64,000 nucleotides of DNA. Origin: Lentzea tibetensis (GTDB lineage Bacteria; Actinomycetota; Actinomycetes; Mycobacteriales; Pseudonocardiaceae). Location of the stretch: NCBI RefSeq assembly GCF_007845675.1, contig NZ_VOBR01000005.1, positions 124,001 to 188,000 on the forward strand. The letters are read 5' to 3'. Positions 35,600 through 43,928 of this stretch are shown in pieces (the stretch's first letter is position 1; every line of letters starts with the position of its first letter). The notes beneath the pieces were generated by a model that saw only the letters and a list, made by a program, of their open reading frames with translations, was not told the origin of the DNA and did not search any database. A program made the position numbers and the translations under genes.

Positions 35600-38392
35600 T
35601 TGAGCGTGCGGGTGCTGGGTCCACTGGAGCTGTGGCGGGACGAGGCTCAGGTGGAGCTCGGTGGCGTGAAACAGCGGGCGTTGCTGGCGCATCTGGCCTT
35701 GAACGCCAACAGGGGCGTGTCGGTCGACCAGCTCGTCGAGGTGCTCTGGCCTGCCGGGGCTCCCCGCTCGGTCGTGGCGAACATCCGCACCTACGTGTGG
35801 CAGCTGCGGCAACTGCTGGACACAGATTCGAGTTCGCCTCGCCTGCGCACGCACGGCGCCGGTTACGTGCTGGTGGTGTCACCGCACGAGGTCGACGCGC
35901 TGCACTTCGCGGAGCTGGTCGAGTCCGCTCGGGTCGAGCCGAGTCCGGTGGCGGCGCTGGAGGTGTTGCGGCGCGCGGAGTCGTTCTGGCGCGGACAGCC
36001 GCTCGAGGACCTGCCCGCGTCCAGCAGCTGGTCACCTGTTCTCGCCCGATTAGCCGAGTCCCGCCTGGCCGCGACCGAGCAACGGCTGGCGCTGCAGGTC
36101 TCGCTCGGCGAGAGTGCCGCCGCGATACCGGAACTGCGTGCGCTGCTGTCCGCGCACCCCTATCGGGAGAGCGTCTGCCTCCAGTTGATGATCGCCCTGC
36201 GGCGCGCAGGCCGGCAGGTCGAAGCGCTGCAGGTGTACACGGGCATGCGCGATCGGCTGACCGACGAGCTCGGCCTCGAGCCGGGAACTGAGCTCCGCGA
36301 GGCCCACCTGGCGGTCCTTCGCGGTGACGACGAACCCGCGGCCGCGCGGCCGTCCACGCCGATCCACCAGCTGCCCCCGGCGATCTCCGACTTCAGCGGA
36401 CGGGCGACCCAGACGGCGCGGCTGGTCGAGGTGCTGCGGACGAGCGCGTCCGTCTCGGTGCCCGTGGCCGAGGTGACCGGACCGCCAGGGGTCGGGAAGT
36501 CGACGCTGGCGGTCCGCGTGGCGCACGAGGTGCGCGACCACTTCCCCGACGGTCAGCTGTACGTCGATCTCGCAGGCACCGCGGACGATCCACGTGATCC
36601 GGGTGACGTGCTCGGTGAGCTGCTGCACGCGTTCGGCGTCAACGGAGCGGGCCTGCCCGCCGGTGTCCCGGCGCGGGCGGCGTTGTACCGCTCCCTGCTC
36701 GCCGGGCGCCGGGTGCTCGTCCTGCTCGACGACGCGGCGTCGGTCAGTCAGGTGGCGCCGCTGCTGCCCGCCGATCCCGGCTGCGGTGTCCTGGTCACCA
36801 GTCGGCGCAGGCTGACGGATCTGCCGGGGGCCAGCCACCTCGAGCTGCGGCCGTTCCACCCGGACGAGGCGGCCGAGCTCCTGGCCATGATCGCGGGCCG
36901 GGACCGGATCACCGCGGAGCCGGAGGACGCGGCGGCGATCGCGCGGGCGTGCGGTCACCTGCCGCTGGCCATCAGGGTGGCAGGCGCCCGGCTGGCCGGA
37001 CGTGGTGGCTGGTCGCTGCGGGTGCTGCGCGAGCGGTTGATCGACGAGTCGACGCGGCTGCGCGAGCTGCGGTCCGGTGAACTGGCCGTGCGGGCCAGCT
37101 TCGACCTCAGCGTGCGTCAGCTGCCCGCCGACGGGCTGCGCGCGTTCGTGCTGCTGGCGTTGCTGGGACCGCACGACGTACCCGGTTGGGTCGTCGACGC
37201 GTTGCTCGACCAGCGGGACGCCGACCAGCTCGTCGACCAGCTGGTCGACGCGAACCTGCTCGGCTCGCCCGGCACCGACCGCATCGGCCAGCCCCGGTAC
37301 CGGCTGCACGACCTGCTGCGCTGCCACGCTCGCGAGCTCGCGGACCGGCTGCCCGGCGGAGAGTCCCTTGCCGCACTGGAAAGAACGCTGCGCGGCTGGC
37401 TGTGGCTGGAGGGACAGGCCGCGGCACGTCTGCCCGCCACCTTCGGTGCGACCATCGCGGACCGCGGCGGGTGGGCGCTCGATCCGGGACGCGCCCGGCA
37501 CCTGCTGTCCGACCCGGTGGAGTGGTTCGTCGCCGAGCGGCGCACGGTGTGCGGTGCCGTCGACCTCGCCGCCGACGCCGGTCTGGACGACCTGGCGTGG
37601 CGGCTCGCCGCGACGGCCGTGCCGTTCTTCGACCTGCACAGCCACTACGAGGACTGGGCTCGTACGCACTCGCGAGCGTTGCAGGCCTGCCGCGCGGCGG
37701 GCAACAAGGCCGGAGAGGCCGCGATGGCGCGTGGTCTCGCCCAGGTCCACATCTATCGCAACGAGTTCGACGAAGCTGAACGGGAGATGCTCGACGCGCA
37801 CCGGCTGTACGGCGAGACCGGCGACGAACGCGGTGAGGGGATCGCGCTGGCCGGTGTCGGCACCGTGTGCCGCCTCCGGGCCGAGAACGAGCGGGCGATG
37901 CGCTGCTACGAGCAGAGCCTGCGGAAACTGGAGTCCGCCGATGACCGGCACTCCATCGCCCAGGTGCGCGCCTCGATCGGCTCGATCCACACCGCGCTCG
38001 GTGACCTCGAGCAGGGCAGGACCTGGTTGACCAGCGCACTGGAACTGGCGAGAGCCATCGGCGACGCACACCGGGAAGCGCTGGTGCTGTGCAGGCTCGC
38101 CGCCCTGCACCGCCAGGCCGGTGAGCACGACGTCGAGCTCGACCACGCCCGCCGCGCCGTGTCGATCCTCGAGGAGCTGACCGACGAACGCTGCACCGCC
38201 TTCGCCCGTCTCGAGCTCGCCGAGGCGTTGATCCCCGCGGGGAAGCACGATGCCGCGCGCGAGCTGGTGCACCGGGCGCTCGCCACGTACCGCAAGTCCG
38301 GCAACAAACAGGGCGAGCCCGCCGCACTGCGCACGCTGGCGCGGGTGGCACTCGCGGAGGGCGCCCGCGCGGCCGGTGCGCCCACCACGTGA
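35600..38392 (+). CDS. AfsR-like SARP-NB-ARC-TPR regulator
   Basis: A protein of about 930 residues. It has a SARP winged helix (VRVLGPLELWRDEAQVELGG, LVEVLWPAGAPRSVVANIRTY), BTAD (about 95-245), an NB-ARC ATPase (Walker A GPPGVGKST about residue 295, Walker B RVLVLLDDAAS, LVTSRRR, and CGHLPLAIRVAGARL) and C-terminal TPRs (about 620-920). It resembles AfsR, a serine/threonine-kinase-controlled activator of secondary metabolism. I chose TTG 35600 because GGAGGA lies 12 bases upstream and the domain starts there; ATG 35561 would add 13 residues. A bidirectional terminator overlaps the stop. Confidence 0.9.
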   Translation: MSVRVLGPLELWRDEAQVELGGVKQRALLAHLALNANRGVSVDQLVEVLWPAGAPRSVVANIRTYVWQLRQLLDTDSSSPRLRTHGAGYVLVVSPHEVDALHFAELVESARVEPSPVAALEVLRRAESFWRGQPLEDLPASSSWSPVLARLAESRLAATEQRLALQVSLGESAAAIPELRALLSAHPYRESVCLQLMIALRRAGRQVEALQVYTGMRDRLTDELGLEPGTELREAHLAVLRGDDEPAAARPSTPIHQLPPAISDFSGRATQTARLVEVLRTSASVSVPVAEVTGPPGVGKSTLAVRVAHEVRDHFPDGQLYVDLAGTADDPRDPGDVLGELLHAFGVNGAGLPAGVPARAALYRSLLAGRRVLVLLDDAASVSQVAPLLPADPGCGVLVTSRRRLTDLPGASHLELRPFHPDEAAELLAMIAGRDRITAEPEDAAAIARACGHLPLAIRVAGARLAGRGGWSLRVLRERLIDESTRLRELRSGELAVRASFDLSVRQLPADGLRAFVLLALLGPHDVPGWVVDALLDQRDADQLVDQLVDANLLGSPGTDRIGQPRYRLHDLLRCHARELADRLPGGESLAALERTLRGWLWLEGQAAARLPATFGATIADRGGWALDPGRARHLLSDPVEWFVAERRTVCGAVDLAADAGLDDLAWRLAATAVPFFDLHSHYEDWARTHSRALQACRAAGNKAGEAAMARGLAQVHIYRNEFDEAEREMLDAHRLYGETGDERGEGIALAGVGTVCRLRAENERAMRCYEQSLRKLESADDRHSIAQVRASIGSIHTALGDLEQGRTWLTSALELARAIGDAHREALVLCRLAALHRQAGEHDVELDHARRAVSILEELTDERCTAFARLELAEALIPAGKHDAARELVHRALATYRKSGNKQGEPAALRTLARVALAEGARAAGAPTT

Positions 38393-38425
38393 GCCGGTGC
38401 CGCCACTGGGACGGCACCGGCTCAC
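38389..38425. terminator. Bidirectional terminator
   Basis: A perfect 14-bp stem: 38389-38402 with 38412-38425, loop 9. It overlaps the stop of the AfsR-like gene and lies just beyond the converging secreted-protein gene, so it can serve both. Confidence 0.75.
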
Positions 38426-38435
38426 GACACGCGAA

Positions 38436-38963
38436 TCAGTTGCTGTTGCCCGGCTTCCAGCCGAGGTAGCTCCCGAAGTAGCCGGTCGAGGTGGCGTGGC
38501 CGATCCGCCCGTTCACCCCGGTCGACCAGAAACCGCCGTTGCCGTCGGCGACACCGACGTGCCCCCACTGGCTGATGTTCCAGAACACGAACGCACCCTT
38601 CGGCGGCGTGCCCGTGGTGTGCCGCGCGCCGTCCGAGGACCGCCAGTGATCGATCGCCGAAGCGTGATGCGTGCTGCGGGCCCACGCGAGACGCACCGCG
38701 CGCTCGCAGTAGTGCTCGTACGCCGTGCTCCCCCTGCGGTCGGAGAACCACTTCACCGCGCCCGCCGCGGTCTGCTGAACGGTGACCTCGCCATCGGGCG
38801 CCGACGCCGTGGCGGTGTCCTCCAGCCAGGGCTGCGCGATGTCGGCCGCACTGACACCGACGCGAGCGTCGTCGACCTGGTCGGCGACCGCGGGCGCCGC
38901 GGTCGCGATCAGGGCCGCCCCCACCACGCCGACGACCGCACCGATCACTTTGCTGAACCGCAT
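38436..38963 (-). CDS. Secreted CHAP/NlpC-like protein
   Basis: A 175-residue exported protein with a signal peptide (VIGAVVGVVGAALIATAAPAVA). The mature domain has a Cys in AYEHYCERAVRLAWAR, the segment PPKGAFVFWNISQWGHVGVAD with its His, and GFWSTGVNGRIGHATSTGYFG, the Cys-His arrangement of CHAP/NlpC-type papain-fold peptidases and amidases. It probably acts on cell wall peptides, but the match is from motif order only. The ATG at 38963 is preferred over 38969 because the GAGAGGGG site is too close to the upstream one. Confidence 0.75.
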   Translation of the reverse strand: MRFSKVIGAVVGVVGAALIATAAPAVADQVDDARVGVSAADIAQPWLEDTATASAPDGEVTVQQTAAGAVKWFSDRRGSTAYEHYCERAVRLAWARSTHHASAIDHWRSSDGARHTTGTPPKGAFVFWNISQWGHVGVADGNGGFWSTGVNGRIGHATSTGYFGSYLGWKPGNSN

Positions 38964-39054
38964 GAACATCCCCTCTCGAACAGGACTTGATGCTCACGCA
39001 GCCTGGCGGCGCGACGTCTACGGCTGATACATCGCCGATACACGGCGGCACGGG

Positions 39055-40062
39055 CTACTCGACCGCGCGGGCGTAGCGCCTGCTGAGAACGCGGAAGTGC
39101 TCGACCAGGCCCGGCGGCTCGGTGACGCGGACGTCGAAGCCGAGCATCCCGACGTAGACGGCGATGAGCTCCAGGCTGTCCGCTCCGGTCACGAGCACCG
39201 ACGTCGACTCGTCGACCGCCTCCACCACGCCGACGGTCGCGTTGATCCGCGCCAGCACGTCCTCCGCCGGCGCGAACACGGTGATCCGCGCGTGCACCTT
39301 CCAGCCGGCGGTGGCGACGTCGCGCAGCACGAAGCCCGTGTAGTCGCCGCCGGGGAACGGGACCGGCGTGTACCGGCGGCCGGTCGCCATCCGCAGCGAG
39401 AGCCAGTCGACGCGGTAGGTGTGCCACGCGCCCGTCTCCGGCCCCCGTGCGACGAGGTACCAGTGCCGTTCCCAGCTCACCAGCCGGTACGGCTCCACCA
39501 GCACCGGCCAGTCCCCGAACGGAGCCGAGGCGTCGTTGCGCCGCGGCGCGTCGTCCTCGCGATCCGGGGCCGTGTAGTCGAACCGGAGCAGCTCCGAGTC
39601 GCGGACGGCCGCCGCGATCGTGGCCAGCACCGCCGCGTCCACCACCGGGTCCTCGACGTTGCTGCCGGTGTTCGCCGGCCCCTCCGACATCGCCTGGTGC
39701 AACGCGGTCACCTGCCGCCGCAGCCGATTCGGCAGCACCTGCTCGAGCTTCGTCAACGCTCGTGCGGCGCTGTCCTCGATACCCGCGACGCCGCGTCCGG
39801 CCCGCAGCCCGATCGCGACCGCCACCGCTTCTTCATCGTCGAGCAGCAGGGGTGGCAGCTTCGCCCCGGCGCCCAGCCGGTAGTACCCGGCGGGCCCGCG
39901 CACGGCTTCGACCGGGTAGCCGAGCTCGCGCAGGCGGTCGACGTCGTTGCGGATCGTCCGCCCGCTGACGTTCAGCCGCTCGGCCAGCTCCGACCCCGGC
40001 CAGGCCGGTCGCGACTGCATCAGCGCCAGCAGGGCGAGGAGCCGGGACGAAGTTTCGAGCAC
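39055..40062 (-). CDS. WYL-domain transcriptional regulator (YafY-like)
   Basis: A 335-residue regulator. An N-terminal DeoR-type helix-turn-helix (RLLALLALMQSRPAWPGSEL, LNVSGRTIRNDVDRLRELGY) is followed by a WYL domain (about 145-235, with VEPYRLVSWERHWYLVARG) and a WCX-like C-terminal domain. WYL proteins bind nucleic acid or small ligands and often regulate a divergent gene. Here that gene is an epoxide hydrolase 52 bases away, with a perfect inverted repeat between them. Confidence 0.92.
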   Translation of the reverse strand: MLETSSRLLALLALMQSRPAWPGSELAERLNVSGRTIRNDVDRLRELGYPVEAVRGPAGYYRLGAGAKLPPLLLDDEEAVAVAIGLRAGRGVAGIEDSAARALTKLEQVLPNRLRRQVTALHQAMSEGPANTGSNVEDPVVDAAVLATIAAAVRDSELLRFDYTAPDREDDAPRRNDASAPFGDWPVLVEPYRLVSWERHWYLVARGPETGAWHTYRVDWLSLRMATGRRYTPVPFPGGDYTGFVLRDVATAGWKVHARITVFAPAEDVLARINATVGVVEAVDESTSVLVTGADSLELIAVYVGMLGFDVRVTEPPGLVEHFRVLSRRYARAVE

Positions 40063-40072
40063 TTCCTGACTA

Positions 40073-40095
40073 TATAGGAAGCAAGTGTTCCTATA
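40073..40095. promoter_or_regulatory. Operator between the WYL regulator and the epoxide hydrolase
   Basis: TATAGGAA (40073-40080) and TTCCTATA (40088-40095) form a perfect 8-bp dyad with a 7-base spacer, in the only AT-rich stretch of this intergenic region. Its place between the divergent starts suggests it is the WYL regulator's own site. Confidence 0.7.
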
Positions 40096-40114
40096 CGGGT
40101 TTTACCGTAGTGCC

Positions 40115-41239
40115 ATGACGAACACGGAGATCCGCCCCTTCCGCATCGACGTTCCCCAGGCCGAGCTGGACGACCTCGACGAGCGCCTCGCCCGCACCCG
40201 GCTGCCGCAGCCCGCGCCCACCGACGACTGGGAGTACGGCACCCCGAACAGCTACCTCAGCGAGACCGTCGAGTACTGGCGGACCAAGTTCGACTGGCGG
40301 GCGCAGGAAGCCCGGATGAACGAGCTCCCGCACTACCTCACCGAGATCGACGAGCAGACCGTGCACTTCATCCACGTGCCGTCGAAGGAGGAGAACGCGA
40401 CCCCGTTGCTGCTCCTGCACACCTACCCCGGCTCGTTCGCCGACTTCCTCGACATGATCGGCCCGCTCACCGACCCGGTCGCCCACGGTGGCGACGCGGC
40501 GGACGCGTTCTCGGTCGTCGTGCCGTCGATTCCCGGATTCGGTTACAGCACACCGCTCGTCGGCCGCGGCTGGACGATGCGGAGGGTCGCGGAGACGTTC
40601 GACAAGCTGATGCGGCGCCTCGGGTACGACTCCTACGGCGCGCACGGCAGCGACGGCGGCGCGATGATCTCCCGCGAGCTCGGCCTGATGGATCCGGAGG
40701 GTTTCCTCGGCCTGCACGTGCTGCAGCTGTTCTCGTTCCCCTCCGGCGACCCGGCGGAGTTCGAGAAGCTCGAGCCGAAGGACTACGCCGCGCTCGAGCA
40801 CATGCAGTGGTTCCAGTCCGTCGGCGGCTACAACCAGATGAACGGGACGCGCCCGCAGACCGTCGCCGCCGGCATCGCCGACTCGCCGGTCGGGCAGCTG
40901 GCCTACAGCGAGCTGTTCAACAACTTCGGCAACGGGACAAGCCTGGTGTCGACCGAGCAGATCCTGACCCAGGTCTCCCTCTACTGGTTCACGAACACCC
41001 AGGCGACCGCGGGGCGCTACCACTTCGAGGAGACGAAGGCGGCGCGCGAGCCGGAGGTGAACCCGTCGCGAACCGGGGTCGCCGTCTTCACGGACGACTT
41101 CAAGACGATCCGCGCGCTCGCCGAGCGGGACAACTCCAACATCGTGCACTGGTCGGAGTTCCCCGACGGCGGACACTTCGCGGCGATGGAACGCCCGCTC
41201 GTCCTCGTCGGCGATCTGCGGACCTTCTTCCGCTCCTGA
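40115..41239 (+). CDS. Epoxide hydrolase (EHN-type alpha/beta hydrolase)
   Basis: A 374-residue enzyme that opens epoxides to diols. The N-terminal EHN domain ([19 protein letters not shown]) is followed by an alpha/beta-hydrolase fold with the oxyanion motif [18 protein letters not shown], nucleophile motif [16 protein letters not shown] (Asp) and His in [17 protein letters not shown] 40115 begins the usual MTNTEIRPF start; an upstream frame is not needed. It is divergent from the WYL regulator and followed by a hairpin that resembles the tRNA-Lys terminator. Confidence 0.93.
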   Translation: MTNTEIRPFRIDVPQAELDDLDERLARTRLPQPAPTDDWEYGTPNSYLSETVEYWRTKFDWRAQEARMNELPHYLTEIDEQTVHFIHVPSKEENATPLLLLHTYPGSFADFLDMIGPLTDPVAHGGDAADAFSVVVPSIPGFGYSTPLVGRGWTMRRVAETFDKLMRRLGYDSYGAHGSDGGAMISRELGLMDPEGFLGLHVLQLFSFPSGDPAEFEKLEPKDYAALEHMQWFQSVGGYNQMNGTRPQTVAAGIADSPVGQLAYSELFNNFGNGTSLVSTEQILTQVSLYWFTNTQATAGRYHFEETKAAREPEVNPSRTGVAVFTDDFKTIRALAERDNSNIVHWSEFPDGGHFAAMERPLVLVGDLRTFFRS

Positions 41240-41254
41240 CGCACATCGCGGTCC

Positions 41255-41305
41255 GCGTACGTCGAAGAAGCAGGTTGATCTCCGGATCGACCTGCTTCTT
41301 CTTTT
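41255..41305 (+). terminator. Terminator hairpin; near copy of the tRNA-Lys tail and terminator
   Basis: GAAGAAGCAGGTTGATC (41264-41280) pairs with GATCGACCTGCTTCTTC (41285-41301), loop tccg, then TTTT. The block 41255-41301 matches 18305-18351 at 43 of 47 bases, including GCGTAC, which is the end of tRNA-Lys and lies outside the hairpin. One substitution pair is compensatory (A to G with T to C), so the stem is maintained. It ends the epoxide hydrolase transcript and may also mark an island border. Confidence 0.85.
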
Positions 41306-41317
41306 GCGGCCTTCTCG

Positions 41318-41626
41318 CTACCGGGTCTGCGGGCACGGCCCACCGGCGGTGAGGAAACAGGTCGGCCCCGTGCTGGGTGAGGTCGTGGCCGGGCTCGTCG
41401 GCAGCCGCGTCGCGGGCTCCACCGGACCGCGGTCACGCGCGCCCAGTGCGAACACGGTCAGCACGATCGCGCCGCACACGGCGGCCGAGCTGCCCACCGC
41501 GGCGAGGGTGGTGCGGCGGCGCCTGATGCGGCGCCCGCGCTCCGCGATGCCACCGATGTCGATGCCCAGCGGCGGCTGCTCGGACGTGACCAGGTCGAGC
41601 AGCGGCTTGATGTCGTCATCACGCAT
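41318..41626 (-). CDS. Small membrane protein, possible anti-sigma factor
   Basis: A 102-residue protein with a cytoplasmic N terminus (MRDDDIKPLLDLVTSEQPPL), a basic stretch RGRRIRRRR and one membrane helix (LAAVGSSAAVCGAIVLTVFAL), then a Thr/Ser/Pro-rich outer part with two cysteines. It overlaps the end of the sigma-factor gene by 8 bases and has a GGAGG site. Position, size and topology suggest an anti-sigma factor for the SigE-family protein, but no known anti-sigma domain is visible. Confidence 0.7.
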   Translation of the reverse strand: MRDDDIKPLLDLVTSEQPPLGIDIGGIAERGRRIRRRRTTLAAVGSSAAVCGAIVLTVFALGARDRGPVEPATRLPTSPATTSPSTGPTCFLTAGGPCPQTR

Positions 41627-42140
41627 CAACCGCACCTCCCTTCAGGGTGAAATGCGGGCCGAGCCGTTGCCGCAGCGTGGCGAGGCCCCGCGCGCACTGG
41701 CTCTTCACCGTGCCGGTCGAGCAGCCGAGCGCCTCGGCCGTCTCCTCCACGCTCAGGTCGTTCCAGTAGCGCAGCACGATCGCCGCCCGCTGCTTCGGCG
41801 GCACAGCGGCGAGTGCGCGGCGGATGATGATGCGCTCCTCCGGTTCCACATCGGACGGTGCGTGCGTCTCCGGTGGCACATCGGTGAGACGCTCCCGCTT
41901 GCGCCAGAGCAGCCGCCGTTCGGCCAGGTACGTGCGCACGACGATCCGACGCGCGTAGGCGTCCAGTCCCCCGTGGTGCTGCAGGCGCGGCCACATCAGG
42001 TAGAGCTTGAGCAGAGCGGTCTGCACGAGGTCCTCGGCGTGGTGCCAGTCGCCGCACAGCAGGAACGCGGTGGACCGCAGGCCGTGCGCGCGGCCTGCGG
42101 CGTACCGGTGGAACTCCTCCTCGTGGCTCAGCGGCCGCAC
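41619..42140 (-). CDS. SigE-family ECF RNA polymerase sigma factor
   Basis: A 173-residue extracytoplasmic-function sigma factor. Region 2 is visible as EEEFHRYAAGRAHGLRSTAF and DWHHAEDLVQTALLKLYLMW; region 4 as ALAAVPPKQRAAIVLRYWND and TAEALGCSTGTVKSQCARGL. This matches the SigE-family subgroup common in actinobacteria. The GTG start overlaps the preceding secreted-peptide gene by 13 bases and the stop overlaps the following membrane-protein gene, so the three are one operon. Confidence 0.92.
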   Translation of the reverse strand: MRPLSHEEEFHRYAAGRAHGLRSTAFLLCGDWHHAEDLVQTALLKLYLMWPRLQHHGGLDAYARRIVVRTYLAERRLLWRKRERLTDVPPETHAPSDVEPEERIIIRRALAAVPPKQRAAIVLRYWNDLSVEETAEALGCSTGTVKSQCARGLATLRQRLGPHFTLKGGAVDA

Positions 42141-42361
42141 TCCCGCAACTGGGTGTCACCGGTGAGCCAGTACACGCACCTGCCCGCGTACGGGTCGCCG
42201 GGGAACTTCGGCTGGGCCTCAGGCGCCGGTGCCTGCTCGGCCTGCGGCGTCAGTTCGGCCCGCGGCGCGTCCTCCGCGGTGCCGGCGAGTGCGGGAACGG
42301 CGATGGCCCCGGCGGTCAGGACCACCGCCGCGGCGCCGAGCACGATTCCGATGCGCGACAT
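42128..42361 (-). CDS. Small secreted protein, first gene of the sigma-factor operon
   Basis: A 77-residue protein with a signal peptide (MSRIGIVLGAAAVVLTAGAI, cleavage near ALA|GT). A linker rich in Ala, Pro, Glu and Gln (about 30-52) and a short C-terminal module with two cysteines (GRCVYWL, LRECGR) follow. A GGAGAG site precedes ATG 42361. It is translationally coupled to the sigma-factor gene. It may be a signal or cell-surface sensor for that sigma factor. I do not recognise a family. Confidence 0.7.
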   Translation of the reverse strand: MSRIGIVLGAAAVVLTAGAIAVPALAGTAEDAPRAELTPQAEQAPAPEAQPKFPGDPYAGRCVYWLTGDTQLRECGR

Positions 42362-42524
42362 GTCTCTCCCTGGATCGGCTGATCACGCTGTTGACGCGTT
42401 ACCAATGCGCGCGGCCGCACGCGGGGTTGCATCGAGGTTGTCGAACCGGCACTAGTCTTCACGCCAATACGTGCCCGAACGACGCACCTCGGTGGATCTG
42501 AGCAGCGCATGAGAGGGTCTGGCG

Positions 42525-43925
42525 ATGCCTGGCGTGTTCGTCAACTACCGCACCGGAGACGGTGAATGGGCGGCGGCCCTGGTCAAGCGGGAGTTGGGTG
42601 CCCGCTTCGGCTCCGACCAGGTGTTCTACGCCAGCCAGTCGATCCGTCTCGGTGAGGACTTCTCCCGGGAGATCCTGAGCGGCCTGCGCCGGTGCGAGGT
42701 GCTGCTGGCGCTGATCGGCCCTCGCTGGGTCACCGCGACGGACCGCGAGGGCGTCCGCAGGCTCGACAAGCCCGACGACTGGGTGCGCCGCGAGATCAAC
42801 GAAGCTTTCCAGTGCGGACTGCGCGTCATTCCCGTGCTGATCGACGGCATCGACCCGCTCAACGAGGCGGACCTGCCCGACAGCCTCCGCAGGCTGGCCC
42901 GCTGCCAGTACCTGCGCATGCACCACCGCAGTGACGATCTCGACCTCCCCCGGCTCGTGGACGAGCTGGTCGAACTGGTGCCGGAGCTGGTCACGACCAG
43001 GGCTGCCGCGGTGCCGGTGGCCGGACGCGCGCATCACGCGGCCGAGGGTGAGCTGCGGAGCACGATCACCGAGTTCCGCCAGGCGCTGTCCGAGCCGGCG
43101 GGACAGGCGACCGCGGTGCACGACCGCGTCCACGTCGCGGCGACGTCCGCGCTCGACGCGCTGACCGACGCCCGGTACCCCACCACGGGACACCTCGACG
43201 ACAGCGACCTCCCGGCCGCACTGGAGGAACGCCTCACCCGCTACGAGCAGGACCTGGCGCCGCTGCTGCGCCTGGTCGCCATCGGTGTCCGTTCCGAAGA
43301 CCGGCGGCACGACGACCTGTGGATCACCCTGGTCGACCGCTTCCTGCACCGCGCCCGGCCCCAGCGCGACGCGCAGGAGGTGTGGGTGGCCGCCGCGGCG
43401 TACCCGGCGTTGCTGCTGGTCTACGCGATCGGCGTCGCGGGCGTGGCGGCCGGTCGCGAGGACCTCGTGCACCGCCTGCTGTGCCGGACCGCGGTCGCCG
43501 AGCCAGGTGGACGCCCGACACCGGTGCTGCGCGCGATGGCGCTGCGGAACGTGGTCGACCCCCGGCACGCGGCGGCGCTGCCCGTGTGGGGCGGCACACC
43601 ACCTCATCAGGCGTTGAGCGTGCACCTGCGGCAGGTGCTGAGCCGGGTGTTCTTCAACATCGTGGACGGCGGCGCGTTCGAGTGGTCGTTCGAGGACTAC
43701 GAGTGCCTGCGCAGCCTGCTGGAGCTGCACGACGCGCCGTTCTCCTCGTTGGGCGAGTTCGCCGTGCGGCTCGACCAGGACGACGCCGTCCTCTTCCAGC
43801 GCAACGCCGCACGGCTGGACCGGGACTCGGTCCTGCTCCGCGCCGGGGCGTTCGACGGAAACCCCGACCAGGTCGCCGCGGCCTGGCGCGAGCTGCGCCA
43901 GGCCACCCGTGCCCGCTACTCGTAG
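42525..43925 (+). CDS. TIR-domain protein with unknown C-terminal region
   Basis: A 466-residue protein. Residues 1-135 are a TIR domain: VFVNYRTGDGEWAAALVKRE (strand A box), VFYASQSIRLGEDFSREI, VLLALIGPRWV and DDWVRREINEAF. Glu 90 in the last motif aligns with the catalytic Glu of SARM1 (DWVHKEI), so NAD-cleaving activity is plausible. Residues about 170-460 are mostly helical with a Leu/Val/Ala-rich middle (WVAAAAYPALLLVYAIGVAG) and match nothing I recognise. It begins after a GAGAGGG site and converges with the RCC1-protein gene. Bacterial TIR proteins often work in phage defence, but no partner gene typical of Thoeris or CBASS is adjacent. Confidence 0.85.
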   Translation: MPGVFVNYRTGDGEWAAALVKRELGARFGSDQVFYASQSIRLGEDFSREILSGLRRCEVLLALIGPRWVTATDREGVRRLDKPDDWVRREINEAFQCGLRVIPVLIDGIDPLNEADLPDSLRRLARCQYLRMHHRSDDLDLPRLVDELVELVPELVTTRAAAVPVAGRAHHAAEGELRSTITEFRQALSEPAGQATAVHDRVHVAATSALDALTDARYPTTGHLDDSDLPAALEERLTRYEQDLAPLLRLVAIGVRSEDRRHDDLWITLVDRFLHRARPQRDAQEVWVAAAAYPALLLVYAIGVAGVAAGREDLVHRLLCRTAVAEPGGRPTPVLRAMALRNVVDPRHAAALPVWGGTPPHQALSVHLRQVLSRVFFNIVDGGAFEWSFEDYECLRSLLELHDAPFSSLGEFAVRLDQDDAVLFQRNAARLDRDSVLLRAGAFDGNPDQVAAAWRELRQATRARYS

Positions 43926-43928
43926 GCG

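Noticed and set aside
18310-41260. Search for an integrase or transposase to support an island
   Set aside because: None was found; the island idea rests only on the repeated tRNA tail and gene content.
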